From Strongylocentrotus droebachiensis (lineage: Eukaryota; Echinodermata; Echinoidea; Camarodonta; Strongylocentrotidae): DNA of 64,000 nt. Numbering within the stretch: the stretch's first letter is position 1; every line of letters starts with the position of its first letter. Location: positions 124,001-188,000 of the forward strand of contig JAVYIG010000606.1 in assembly GCA_035222895.1 (NCBI GenBank). Reading direction: 5' to 3'. Below are positions 41,936 through 52,800 of this stretch, piece by piece. The notes under the pieces were generated by a model that had not been told where the DNA came from, ran no database searches, and saw only the letters and a program-made list of their open reading frames with translations. The position numbers were made by a program, and so were the translations under genes.

Positions 41936-42062
41936 GTGACGGTGTGATGATGGTGACGATGACGAGGAAGGTGAGGGTGACGATTGCGATGACGATGAGG
42001 GTAATGATCAGATAACTATGATGGTGGTAGTGATGATAATGACGTTATTGCGATGATGAGAA
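41936..42062. repeat. Degenerate (GAT/GAC)n repeat
   Basis: GATGATGGTGACGATGACG-type imperfect trinucleotide array. Confidence 0.75.
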
Positions 42063-42218
42063 AGAAAGAGTTGCCGGCATACGAACAGAATCGAAGCTAC
42101 GCGTGATATGATAACAGTGTTTTTGACATTTGTCTAAGAATTACAAATATGAAACCATATTAATACATGGTTTCATTTTCAAGACTTGTGCTTTTTATTC
42201 AAGTCAAATTGTATGTAA

Positions 42219-42748
42219 TTGCTCCTGTGTAAAGGTAATACAAAGTTTTGGTATGGGGTCATGAATTTGGTTCAAATGAACATATTGGAAGTATATGTGA
42301 TCCTACAATATTCAGTCATCGTTGTCGCGGTTGAAATCGAGTCTAAAGTTATGAAATTATAAATAATTAACTCTTTATGCTGTATAGCTCCCTCTCAAGG
42401 TCAAGATATTAATTACGCTATAAAACAATGTTTCTTGACTTAAATCGACCGACTAGCTATTTCCGTTTGGAAAGTGTTTATCACAACTACATATTCAGAG
42501 ATTTTCATGGTCGCAGCTACTATTGTACGGCCATAGGCGCTATTTGAAATTTATCGAAATTTACCGGGAGCACCGGTAAATTTTTATATTGCATTTTTCT
42601 CGAAAGCAGAAGTGTTTTAAGGGCTAAATTTTCTAGTACTTATAATACATCCACAGGGGCATCCGAACGTATCAAAATTGTAAAGAATCACTATCCACCC
42701 AATTTTCAAAATTTCCCAAAACTTTGTATTACCTTTAAAGAGGAGCAA
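42219..42748. mobile_element. TIR element (AAAGGTAATACAAAGTTTT-type)
   Basis: The left end TTGCTCCTGTGTAAAGG, then TAATACAAAGTTTTGG, matches the reverse complement of the right end (TTGCTCCTCTTTAAAGG, then TAATACAAAGTTTTGG) with only two differences over about 33 bp. It is a 530-bp foldback with an AT-rich interior and no coding sequence. No clear target duplication. Confidence 0.78.
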
Positions 42749-45700
42749 GGAAGAAAAGTACTGCACAATGCGTCAATGGACAAAAAGAAAGACTAAAAAA
42801 TGAACGATAAATTTGAAGATTTGTTGCTACTTTGCTACGCTTAATCATAACATACTGTAATCTGCACTGTCAATTCTACCAAAGTGCCATGATTTAGTAC
42901 TTGTGGCAAAAAGTTTTAGTGTAAAAAAAAAGAACATTCACCAACGATTTTTAATATCATGCGAAGAATGTTCATGCCATGCTTAATCGTTCGATCTAAT
43001 GGACGTTCAAGAAAGTGAACCATGCATGTAAAGTCTACGAGACTCCCCACCGTGCTCTCTTTCGTGAATAACCGTGCGAAAATAAACTCTAGACTTGTTA
43101 TCATTCCCCCAACTGCTCACCTATTTTCAAAATTGAACAAAAATAGGAGCCTTTTTACATGCGCATCAAAGTGTGACGGCTTTTACAAGCAATTTTCCAC
43201 CCCTTTCAAGCCTAAGACTTTCTAACCGCCTAATTGTTTCCCTGTGTTCCTCAAAGGAAATACCTCTATTCTCTCGGTTTGATATTCTATTAGCGCTCGC
43301 TTTGGAGACTTAGGCTTGAATAGAACCTGTTAATCTGACGATGTACTAGTGACACTGTTGTATGATTGTACCTGTAAAGGTGACCACTCAAAATAAGATG
43401 TAGTGGTGAGGTCCAGTCCTTGTTAGTGGTTTTTAGTTTACAGGACGTTCTGGAAGGGGATTGAATAAGGAGCTTGTCATTTTAACGCTTTCCCATCGTG
43501 ACTTCATTGTGTGCCACTAAATCGACTCTCTAGTGTACTTCACTCTCTTCGTCGTGCATTTCTTCTCCTCGTTCACTTTTCCCACTTCTTTTTCGTCCTC
43601 TTTCTCATCTCTTCTCCTATTTCCCCATTTCTACCTTTTCCTTTTCCTTATCGTTTTATCAGCATTACTTTTCTTTGCCCTTAAGTGTAGTTCATGTAGT
43701 TTTCAGCCCATTTCCCTCATTTCTGTTATATTCTTTCCGTTTTATCCCATTTTTGTCATCCAATAATTTCCAGAATTTAACAGCATTCGATCGACTCTTT
43801 TCCGCTTGTATATATTTCCATTTCGAATTGCATTCCAGTTCATATATATTATAGATGTGGTTCAATCCTTATTGATAAGTCAAACCACATAGGTCAACAT
43901 TTACCATTTATAAAGTTCAACCAAGTTTATCTTTCAATTGACAGAAGTCGGACCGAATAGAGACCCCACGTTTATATTTCTTTATTTCACTATACAAACG
44001 ATGATAACAATATATTTCCCCTATTCTAAATCCACATTTATGCCCTGTCTAATTTACATTTAGCTTGTAACATTTCTCTAGAATGCCAAGCTTTCTGATT
44101 AGCATGCATTATGTTATATAGGAAGCAAAAATTGAAAAAGTTATTTCAGTAACAATTTAAAAAAAAAACAGGAGTAAAAGAGTAATTAGAGCCAGCTAAA
44201 TTGTGGTTGAGCTCATGGCTCACAAGACATAACATCACATACAAACTCATCAACGCCCCCCCCCCCCCCATCACCCTTTTCTTCTCTAAGAAAATTCCAA
44301 ACCTCATTCGTCTCTTTCCCCTGGAGAAACTAATCACCGGCTTTTGACCGTTTACATGAATAGAATCAATTACTGGTCCCAGAAACCCATGAATACAACC
44401 CCAATAAAAAAAAAAGGACAACGCTTTTCGGTCATTTCAATGTATCCCCTCTAGATGAACATTCTCTAAGAGCTGACATGGCTGAGAAGTAAATTAGGAA
44501 AGGTCTGCTCGGACCCCTTACAATGGTGGCAACTGATTTGTTGTGTTGACACCTATAACGGTCCATATAAATCCAGTTGTTTGCATAGGCTGAATAGTCC
44601 TAATTAAATGCTCTATTACAGGCCCACTATGTTTTTTTTCTTTTTATCGCGCTTCTCTTTAACCCAAAGACCTGTTTCCCTTGGTGCAACAATAATGGGG
44701 TGATGCATGTCAAATTAAATGTAGAAAATAACACCTTCAAAATAGCCATTCTAATAGGACCACACAGTCACAATTAGGAATATTTCCAGGGTGTATTAAA
44801 AAGTCCAAGATCGGCTTTGAAATTTACCTACCCGAAAAAAATATCAAATTTTGAAAAATATCATTGAGAATCATGAATTGTCCATATCGCCACAAAATAA
44901 TACAGCCCTAACCTTTTTCACTTTTAGCATAATGCAAGAGACATTTTCTGTTGTTATTTGATCATGTTGCTTTTGAATTCGTTTGGAAGCACATTGCACC
45001 ATGCTGATAATATATTGGGAAGTATTTTTTTTAAACCGACGTAGCGAGTCAATAATTATCATGAATTATGGTCAATTCCATTAATCAAAATTATTATTAT
45101 CCAATGTCCTTACTCATCTCATAATGTTCATGTTACTAAAAATCATTTTAACCTTCCTAAGTGTAGTAAATGTTCATGTTTGGGTGAAAAACAAATATGC
45201 GAAGTTGGAAAGAAATCATTTTAAAAAAGGGTGCTTTCAAATATTTCGGTATATATTGTTTAAAAATATATATAAATCATCTTGATTCTGTAAATATCTA
45301 CCCATGCAAAATTGATCATATCAATTTACAAAGGATGGTTTAGAAAGCAATCCTGCAAATCAGACGAATTTAAAACTTCCTATTTTTCAACTTTCTTTCC
45401 TATCACTGTAGAAACTCAGTGAATTTTTGTTTATAACTGTGGAAATTAGAAGTGTCCAGGAAGATATACCATTAACTTGATATATTTGATCAAATTGTTA
45501 CATATTCATTAATGCAATCGTTTGAAAATATACATTAGTAATTTATTGCCCCCATGTTGCATTTAAAGAAAGAAAAAGATGATAATTTTGAGAAGTCAAA
45601 CCCTCTCCGTTTAGCTGTGAAAGTGATAAAAACTGATGCCATAATAACTCGCATGAAATAATTTTGAGAAAGAGATATTGCCTGTTTCCACATTATGGAG

Positions 45701-45840
45701 AAGCATTATAGAAAAGTGAAGAGTGACTTGAAATCTGTAGAGCCTTCTATATAAGTTTTTTTTTTTTTATGAATGAACCTTATTTACAAAAGGTACTTAA
45801 AATACGAAATTGTTCTCACTTTGCCGTTCAACAAACTCGT
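42749..45840. other. Non-coding stretch
   Basis: AT-rich; C14 at 44256-44269. No supported gene. Confidence 0.45.
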
Positions 45841-46555
45841 ATGAACGATTTTAGCCAGAGCATTGTTTTCTTGACTTAGTCATTATCGCAGGTATTTGAG
45901 TAGTACAATTAAAAATAATGAAAGAAATCTTAAGTGTCATTATATATTACAGTCCTTCAGTCATCCTATATGTTTCATAGTAAAATATCTCAGTAAGATA
46001 TGTTTTGCATTCATGTTCTCTCTTTTTGTAATTATATTTTTAGAGCAATCGAATCATCTCGATTTCCTATGTCTTATGGAGTACAAACGACAACACAATT
46101 TAATGAATCATGAAGTATCTCATTTAACCTCACATTCATTCAGTACAAAGACAATTTCAAGTAATATTAACACTTACAATGTCTTTTTGATAATTGTAGT
46201 AAGTATTCAACAAGTACATGAACAATTTTAACCAGAGCATTGTTTTCTTGACATTGTCATCAATGCAGGTATTTTAATAGTACGAAGAAATCTTAAGTGT
46301 CATTATTTTGTTAAGCCTTTCAGTCATCATATGTTTCATGGTAAGAAATCTTAGTAATAAATGTTTTTCATTCTTTTTTTTCTTGTTGTAATTATATTTT
46401 TTAGAGCAATCGAATAATTTCGATTTCCTATGTCTTATGGAGTACACGATGTATTGAATCATGAAGTATCTCATTCAATCTCATACATTCATTCAGTACA
46501 AAGACGATTTCAAGTATCATTAACACCTACAATGTATGTTTGATTATTGATAATG
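45841..46555. repeat. Tandem duplication, about 340-377 bp unit
   Basis: Copy 1 (45841-46217) and copy 2 (46218 to about 46555) align along their length. Shared blocks include CAGAGCATTGTTTTCTTGAC, GAAATCTTAAGTGTCATTAT, AGAGCAATCGAAT, ATTTCCTATGTCTTATGGAG and CATTCATTCAGTACAAAGAC. Copy 2 has several small deletions. Neither copy has coding character. Confidence 0.9.
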
Positions 46556-47099
46556 TTAAAACGCATTTATTCTTTCAAATGTCAAGTACGATTCTAATGT
46601 TTTTGCCACTTGTGTCTACAAGACAATGACTTGTTATTTTTGCTTTCTGGCGAGCATTCAGCCTTATATTTCAAATAAAAATTAATTGTGTAACGATAAA
46701 AATAAATAAGTCATTCTCTATTGATATGACAATTATGGTATTAGGGAATACATTCTTGATCTGGCGAATCAATCTATAACTTATCCAAACAAACATGTAA
46801 GAAAAAAAAGGACATCTGTTTTTTCGGTATATTTTTCCTTTTTTTGTAAAGAAAAACATCGATTTGCAAGACAAAGTTTGGTTTCTTGAAGTAATGTTTT
46901 CTTCATCCGGCAAATGTTTCGTTTTTGTGAGTGTTGATCGTCAGAGAGGCTATTGACCGCTTGCTGTCATTGGACGTTGAAGGTTTATCCGTTTGTTTTT
47001 GAAGACCACCCTCTAAAACTAATATCCAGCACTCCTCCCACCCAGTGCGTATAAGGCCCTAATTATTCAGCCATCTGTCCCCTGATTTGTCAGCTAAGA
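46556..47099. other. Non-coding, AT-rich upstream flank
   Basis: No gene recognised; lies upstream of the CpG-richer AP-2 5' region. Confidence 0.45.
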
Positions 47100-48040
47100 G
47101 GCTTGCGAGCGCGTGTGCGATTTGCATACGCATGACAGGTAGACTTTGAACTGCCATCTCCGCCAATCAGAGCGCTCGTTTCATCGGCGGACACGAGATG
47201 TCATTCGCGCACGACACTTGGTTAATTAAAATGTGTCTAGCGGGGCCACTCACGGTGCGTTTGGCTTCGGGTGTTCGGTAGCTAGATAGAGCGCCGAGGT
47301 CGCTACGAAGGGCTGAGAGAGAAAAATAGCGGTGATGTCCCCATAGTTGAAAGGGCTCCCCCTTACGAGACAGAAGGAGACATTGGAATTGTCGAACCCT
47401 CGGCAAGTAAAGTCACCTGCGAACAAACGACTCATCTTCCCCTAGCCGATCGTGACACGGCTGGCTAGCACCAGCGCGCACCCCGCGACATAACACGCAC
47501 GGCGGCGTGAAAAGAAACAATTCTCTCTAAACACTGATGCTCCATTGATCACAAAAAGACGGTAACGATTTGACACTCTGTGGTGAATTTGCGACAAACA
47601 CTATCTCATGGCCGGCCTTCGAATCCTACTCAGCGCGGAAACCCTGTGATAATATTTCGGCCAGCTTTTTTATTCCAGCAGTCCCGGGACTTTATACCTC
47701 GACGCTTCGTCCGACCGGCCGACGACGACGGGCTCCGACGACGTGAGAAACTTGCTCATATCCCTTGTCATCACCGAGATCATCTCCATCTAAAAGGGCA
47801 TGTTCATCGGCACCTGCCTGAGCTAAGCGGTGTTTACTAGTTTATCTAAATCTACGGTTACAAATCTCGGCGGCTTCATGACAGGATTGACGAGATAATT
47901 AAGTCGCGTCTTCCTGTTCTCGTCAACGAACGAACCCCAGGGATTCTTATATTTTGCTTACAACTTACTTTTTTCTGCATCTGCTTGCGGAAGCCCAACC
48001 TAGCACCACGCGACTTCACGGCGAAGGTTACGGCGTCGAC
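47100..48040 (+). promoter_or_regulatory. Probable TFAP2 promoter and 5' UTR region
   Basis: This stretch is clearly richer in GC and CpG than its surroundings and lies immediately before the MAQ start. Visible motifs include an exact octamer ATTTGCAT at 47120-47127 (POU-type), CTTTGAA at 47144-47150 (TCF/LEF-type) and CCAAT within GCCAATCAG at 47162-47170. A taattaaa homeodomain-type core lies near 47223. No convincing TATA box was placed and no transcription start can be fixed. If the 3' half is transcribed leader, it contains a 13-codon upstream ORF at 47608-47649 and another very short one near 47877. The motif matches are by eye and individually common by chance. The combination of CpG enrichment and position makes a promoter likely. 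Confidence 0.55.
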
Positions 48041-48049
48041 ATGGCGCAG
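48041..48049 (+). CDS. TFAP2: TFAP2 candidate first coding exon (MAQ)
   Basis: ATG GCG CAG is followed directly by gtaagc, a strong splice donor. The ATG has G at -3 and G at +4, a good initiation context. Joining CAG to the AP-2 activation-domain exon (1.3 kb downstream) in phase 0 gives MAQ-ERSDLIAHRPG. This mirrors the very short alternative N-termini that vertebrate TFAP2A puts in front of its second exon. The frame is open upstream to about 47954 but contains no earlier ATG, so this is the first possible ATG start in frame. The exon probably continues 5' as untranslated leader in a CpG-richer region. The start and donor are visible in the sequence. That they are used is inference from phase and family precedent. 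Confidence 0.7.
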
Positions 48050-48414
48050 GTAAGCGATTCCCTTAGCCCATTTCCCCCCGATAGCACCCCGCTAAATATC
48101 TCTACCCAACCGAGATCAAAACTCGGGGCTACCCTCGAAAATTGCTGAAATAAAAACGCCTAAAATCGTGCGAAAACTAGCCAACGACGATATGCAGCAA
48201 GAGGTAGGAAAAGAAGGAAAAAGTAAAAGTTGAATTATTGTCAATTAACGGGACAATATCAAGTTATAGAAAGAATTGTGTAAAGCAATTAGTAACTAAA
48301 TGAAGGGAGTTATAGAAGTTAGAATGATGTCATTTTTGTAGGATATCTAAATATCTGTCCGCCGCACACAGGGAAGGGTTATGCTGGAGCGGCGTGACCA
48401 CAGGGCCAGAGGCA

Positions 48415-48610
48415 GTTTTTTTTTCTCTCTCTCTATCTTTCTCTATCCCATTTTCGTCACCACCACCTTCCACCACAACAGTTCGATGTCCTGACCGGTA
48501 CCCGTTACGTCCAGACCCCTCACACTCACCCTCATCATCATCATCACCCACACACGCTCTCCCACCCTCTCTCTTTCTCTCTCTCTCCCTCTTTCCCTCT
48601 TTCTGGCTGT
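48415..48610. repeat. CT-rich microsatellite in TFAP2 intron
   Basis: (CT)n blocks at 48423-48445 and 48568-48605, with CAC/ATC-rich sequence between them. Confidence 0.8.
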
Positions 48611-48952
48611 CTCTCTCCGTCCGCTGGCCAATGACAGAGAATGAACCCTCGCTGAGAGAAGGGAGGGGAATGATTGCCTTGGAGCTACAGTCACCGGACA
48701 GCCAACACTCACACTAGCTATTCAAGCTCGCGAAATCAGATCAGTTCGTACCTGCCCGCCGACCCCTCCACACGCCGGGCCGCTCACCGTTCTACCTCCT
48801 CTCACAACACCGTTGCGATTGCTATTATCAGCTTATTGATATATATTTTCCCTTTCTCTACCCTCATCTGTCGGAATTTCACATTGGTTTTATTTCTTCT
48901 CAGTTTGTGATTTTACATCTTTATCAGGATTGCTTACGTTTGTTTCGACACC

Positions 48953-48991
48953 ATGGCATCGACGGCTGTTTTAACAGTTCCTTCTTTGCAG
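48953..48991 (+). CDS. TFAP2: TFAP2 alternative first coding exon candidate
   Basis: An ATG in an excellent initiation context (caccATGG) opens a 13-codon stretch, MASTAVLTVPSLQ, ending in CAG followed by gttatt, a weak but acceptable donor. It ends in phase 0, exactly the phase needed to join the AP-2 activation-domain exon 372 nt downstream. Vertebrate TFAP2A uses several alternative first exons of similar size that all splice into the same exon. If it is not spliced, the frame reads on to 49174 as a 73-residue peptide with no recognisable domain. The segment just before it (48840-48950) is AT-rich rather than CpG-rich. RNA evidence is absent, so this is a plausible rather than firm call. 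Confidence 0.45.
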
Positions 48992-49363
48992 GTTATTATC
49001 AAGATCTTTATTTTCGATTCGCTGTATTTTTCAGAAAAATGGGGTTTTAATCCGTCGACGCTCTTTGGGGCCTCTTTTGACGGAGAAAATCGCTCTCTAT
49101 GGTGTTTGGGAATAGAATTGAGTTCGCCCAAGGCTGACCGCTTCGCAAGTTTTGTCGAATCTCTTTATTTATAAGGACAAAATGATCGATGAAATTGCTA
49201 TACCGGATTTTGTTTACCCCTTTATTCTTCGAGCGATTCCGATTATATTTGCCAATCTACGTTCGTTTATATTTGATCAACGTGTGTTTAAAGTTATGTT
49301 TGAGTTGTGCTTGTGATTATTTGTCTTGATGGATTTTTGTCTGCTATATTTTTGTCTTTACAG

Positions 49364-49834
49364 GAACGTTCTGATTTGATCGCCCACCGGCCGGGTTTCA
49401 GCACGGCCTCCGTCGGGGGCAACAGCTCGTTCTCCCCGGCGACACGGCTATCGCATACCCCTACAACCACGGACTTCCAACCGCCGTACTTTCCTCCCCC
49501 TTACAACATTCCCCAGCCTCAATCCCAATTGGATTTCCACCACTCGCATGTGAATGCTGACCCTTACTCTCACCTGAATCCCATACATCCCCAGCCGCAA
49601 CATCAATATCAGCTCCACCCGCAACAGCGGACCCAGCACATGCTCGGCCGCCGGGAGGAAGCGGACCATCTACACCTCCAGCACCCTGGTATGCAGCTAC
49701 CATCGGCTAGGGACTATTCAGCCGTGCGTCGCCCCGATGTTTTAGTACACGGAGGACCACACGGCCTCGCTCCGGAACAAACCGATCTTATGCTACACCA
49801 TCCCACGGGTCTGCATCCTATGGACGATGGCTCG
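49364..49834 (+). CDS. TFAP2: TFAP2 (AP-2) activation-domain exon, partial gene
   Basis: This internal exon encodes the N-terminal, Pro/Gln/His-rich transactivation region of a transcription factor AP-2 orthologue. AP-2 proteins are nuclear dimers that bind GC-rich palindromes through a C-terminal helix-span-helix domain, which is not in this exon. The exon is 471 nt (157 codons, phase 0 at both ends). It is preceded by a T-rich tract ending in cag (49361-49363) and followed by gtaagt at 49835. It opens with ERSDLIAHRPG, matching the DRHDG-type start of vertebrate exon 2. LSHTP lies at residues 29-33, DFQPPYFPPPY at 37-47 (with the PPPY PY motif), HVNADPYSHLNPIH at 62-75, and RDYSAVRRPDVLVHGGPHGL at 116-135, which parallels the vertebrate RRDYRRHEDLLHGPHGL block. 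It ends HPMDDGS, where vertebrate exon 2 ends near HAIEDV. Compared with vertebrates it has extra Gln/His-rich residues between about 76 and 108. The identification rests on remembered family motifs, but the match is specific. Confidence 0.93.
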
Positions 49835-52800
49835 GTAAGTCTTGTTTTTCTTTTTCAACCTTCAATCGTATACTTGCCCTTTTTATGGCTTTTATTCAGC
49901 TTTTATTCAACCAAACAATGGCGTACAACTTAATCCTCTCAAATCCATTACAAACTACATGTGCTTAGCAATAAGGTCGATAACCAAAAATCATTACTAC
50001 TCAGGGAGCCCCATTGAACTTTTAGGATAAGGAATGTCATTGAAACTATTATAGTAGGAAACTCTTACAACAAACAACTTGCAACCATGCTGGTTATATA
50101 TTTTCATGCCATGAAAATATCCTAAAATGTACAAACTAGCTTTGTAATGAATTAATAAAATATCCATCCCATTTTATTTTAATGCATTTTTTGTTGTTGG
50201 AGAAAGTCCTAATAAAAATGCAAATTGAATATAAAGAAATCGTCAAAGAAGAAATACTTGACCACTTTGTAAAACACAGTTTGCAAACTTTGTCAAAAAT
50301 GTAGGGGGAAATAGGATAAAATACTAAGATAAATAAATATTCTGATCATATTTTATGATCTTGATAACTCGTTAGCATCGTCCAGTTTCCCCTACAATGA
50401 TATAATTTGAAGCGGTTTTTTGTGCTTACAACAAGTAAAATCTTGTATCTGATTTTGCTACCCAACCTTTTATATGCTGGTCTCCAGTAGAGTTTCCAAA
50501 TAAATCATTCTCAACAATATTTTTAGACGAAACACGGAACCAAGTATTTTGCTGCATTCGTTTAAAAATAATAATAAAACCCCAAGGTTAGTTGTTTGAA
50601 AGCAATACTAGTACTCATCAACATGCCTCCCAATGGATAAAGCCTGGAGTATAATTGGAAAGAAGGCTGAGACTCGATGGGGGCAACTTTGAGCAAAATT
50701 GGTCAATGCCGTTTCATTATTGAGCTACTTATTACCCATTATCCGTCCGGGACTTTATTCCGTCCCAACAATGGTGGATGGACGATGGTAAAGTGAGTAG
50801 GGATTGTAAATGCATTGTTGAAACATGGAAAACATTGTTGCCGTAAAATGTGAGTGATTATTATAAGCCGAGTATAGATTTCCAGGAGATAATATCAATT
50901 TTCTGTTACTGGCCAATTTGTAAGTGAATGAATAACATGCAAGTGTAAAATGACAAGAATATTGATGAAAGTTTTGAATTAGTACTGAGATTCATGTCAT
51001 AAAAGTTCTAAGTTTCTGTTTTGTTTTGTTGAAAAATCATAGATATATTGCATCCTTTACGAAAGGAGAAGTGATTTAAAAAATATATGTGATTGCCCAG
51101 TAACTTGCTATTATCGTTATTTCATTTATTTGAAGAGTATTTTAAAAATGAACACAAAATTACTGTCAAAGAAATACCGGAAAGATTGTGTCGTTGTTAT
51201 AGTCTTTTCTCAAAGTCTGAGTATAAATTCAGCATCATTGTGAGAGACCTTATTTGATCTCACAATTTCTAAAAAGATGAACTTCAAAAATCCAAGTCTA
51301 TTGTTGGTATTTATGTTGTCATTTACGATTTTAAGATTTCCTGTAATAAGAATGAGTATTATGTACAGTATTGTTAGTTTTCATCTATGAACGAGACACG
51401 ATTTGGTGAGCCTGCTTGACGCCACACAGTTTTATGGATTTCTATCAAGATATTATATTCCAGTATTCTTACGACGTCATATATTTTTATGGTTATACTT
51501 GTGTTGGAATATTTTTATAACTAAACTTATTGCATTGATGGTACATATTGAATTTCGTTAACAACATGTTGTCTGCAAGTTGGGAAAAGATTGTCAAATT
51601 AACGGTAACAGCGAGGGCTCCCCCTCTCGTTGAGGAGCAGTCAGCTTGTCCCGAGGAACGTTTGTCAAAACATAATTTGCTTACACGGTAGTTACAAAAA
51701 GACAATATTTGCCATCCTCATTCACATTATTTACGCATTTTATATAGGTTTTGTCTGGCGTTTAAATCATTTCTTGTACTACTACTTGTGTTGTTGCGTA
51801 ATAAGCTCAAGCAGGCTTGACAGTTATGTTTGTTTATCAGAGCGAATTCTTGCCCGTTAGTGTGAGACTTTATAATTATGCCGCGTTTTTATCGATTTGT
51901 GAATTGTTTTCAGTTATTCAAGTCCCAGTTCGGCTGTACTATACAATATAAGTATCCACACATTTCAGCAAGCGGTAGATTATAATGTACTTGTAAACAA
52001 TTAGCATTTGTATGAATTGTATGTGACAGGGCTAGAATTGTCAAGCATTCGGAACAATAACAATTACTGATTTGATTCCTCTTATTGGGAGGAAGGAAGA
52101 GAGCTGTTTGTACGAGTAATTGCCTGTTTACTGCAAGAACAGGACGTTCACGTATTTAATATTACGACAAAAGGAGTGAGGGGGTATCTGGCAGAAGGTG
52201 AAATTCTCACCGATTAACAAAAACTAAGTCAGGCTGGCGATCATATCGGGCACAGTATGTGTCAGCAGGCGTACTTTCTATTTTATTCTTCCCGCAATAT
52301 AGCTCCCCCCCCCCCCGACACATCATTTCATAGCATTATAATTGTCTCCCTCTTTTTCGCGACTGAGCAAGCAAGTCCAGTCAATACTTGATATTTTCTA
52401 TTTGCCATTCGGATCAATGCTTTTTCTTGCTAGGTTGCACAGTCAACGCTCTCGCTGCTCAGCAAAACGCGAGAAAATTGCCGCTTTCCTCCTCAACCTC
52501 TATCTCTCCCCCTCAGCACGTCGTAAGTGAGATAGAGCTGTAGGGAACCTGTGTTACTGGGGATAGAAATGAACTAGTACTATAGGAGGTTGAAAAATGA
52601 TTGTTGAAGCGACAATATTTTGAGCAACCATTTAAAGTGCAGCTCAACCCCAACGAAATTTCCGTTCAATATCTAGCTATACGAGTGATGAGAACAAATT
52701 CTCTCCCGTCCTTTTTCCTTTCTCCCCTCCTTTTTTCTTCATTGACTCACACGTGTACAAAAAGTGAATTCCCTGGTGGTATGAAATTTGTAATTGAATG

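Larger units (their letters stand above)
48050..49363 (+). other. TFAP2 intron(s) between first exons and activation-domain exon
   Basis: The interval runs from the gtaagc donor at 48050 to the acceptor cag at 49361-49363. It contains a CT-rich microsatellite (48415-48610), a CpG-containing block (48610-48800) and the alternative first-exon candidate at 48953-48991. The pyrimidine tract before the acceptor is strong. Nothing else coding is recognised. Confidence 0.6.

Noticed and set aside
47954..48040. In-frame extension upstream of the MAQ start
   Set aside because: The frame begins at TTG and contains no ATG before 48041, so it is more likely 5' UTR.
49307..49363. In-frame extension upstream of the AP-2 exon (starting at a GTG)
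   Set aside because: It has no ATG and lies 5' of a strong acceptor cag. AP-2 family exon 2 begins at the ERSD/DRHD position.
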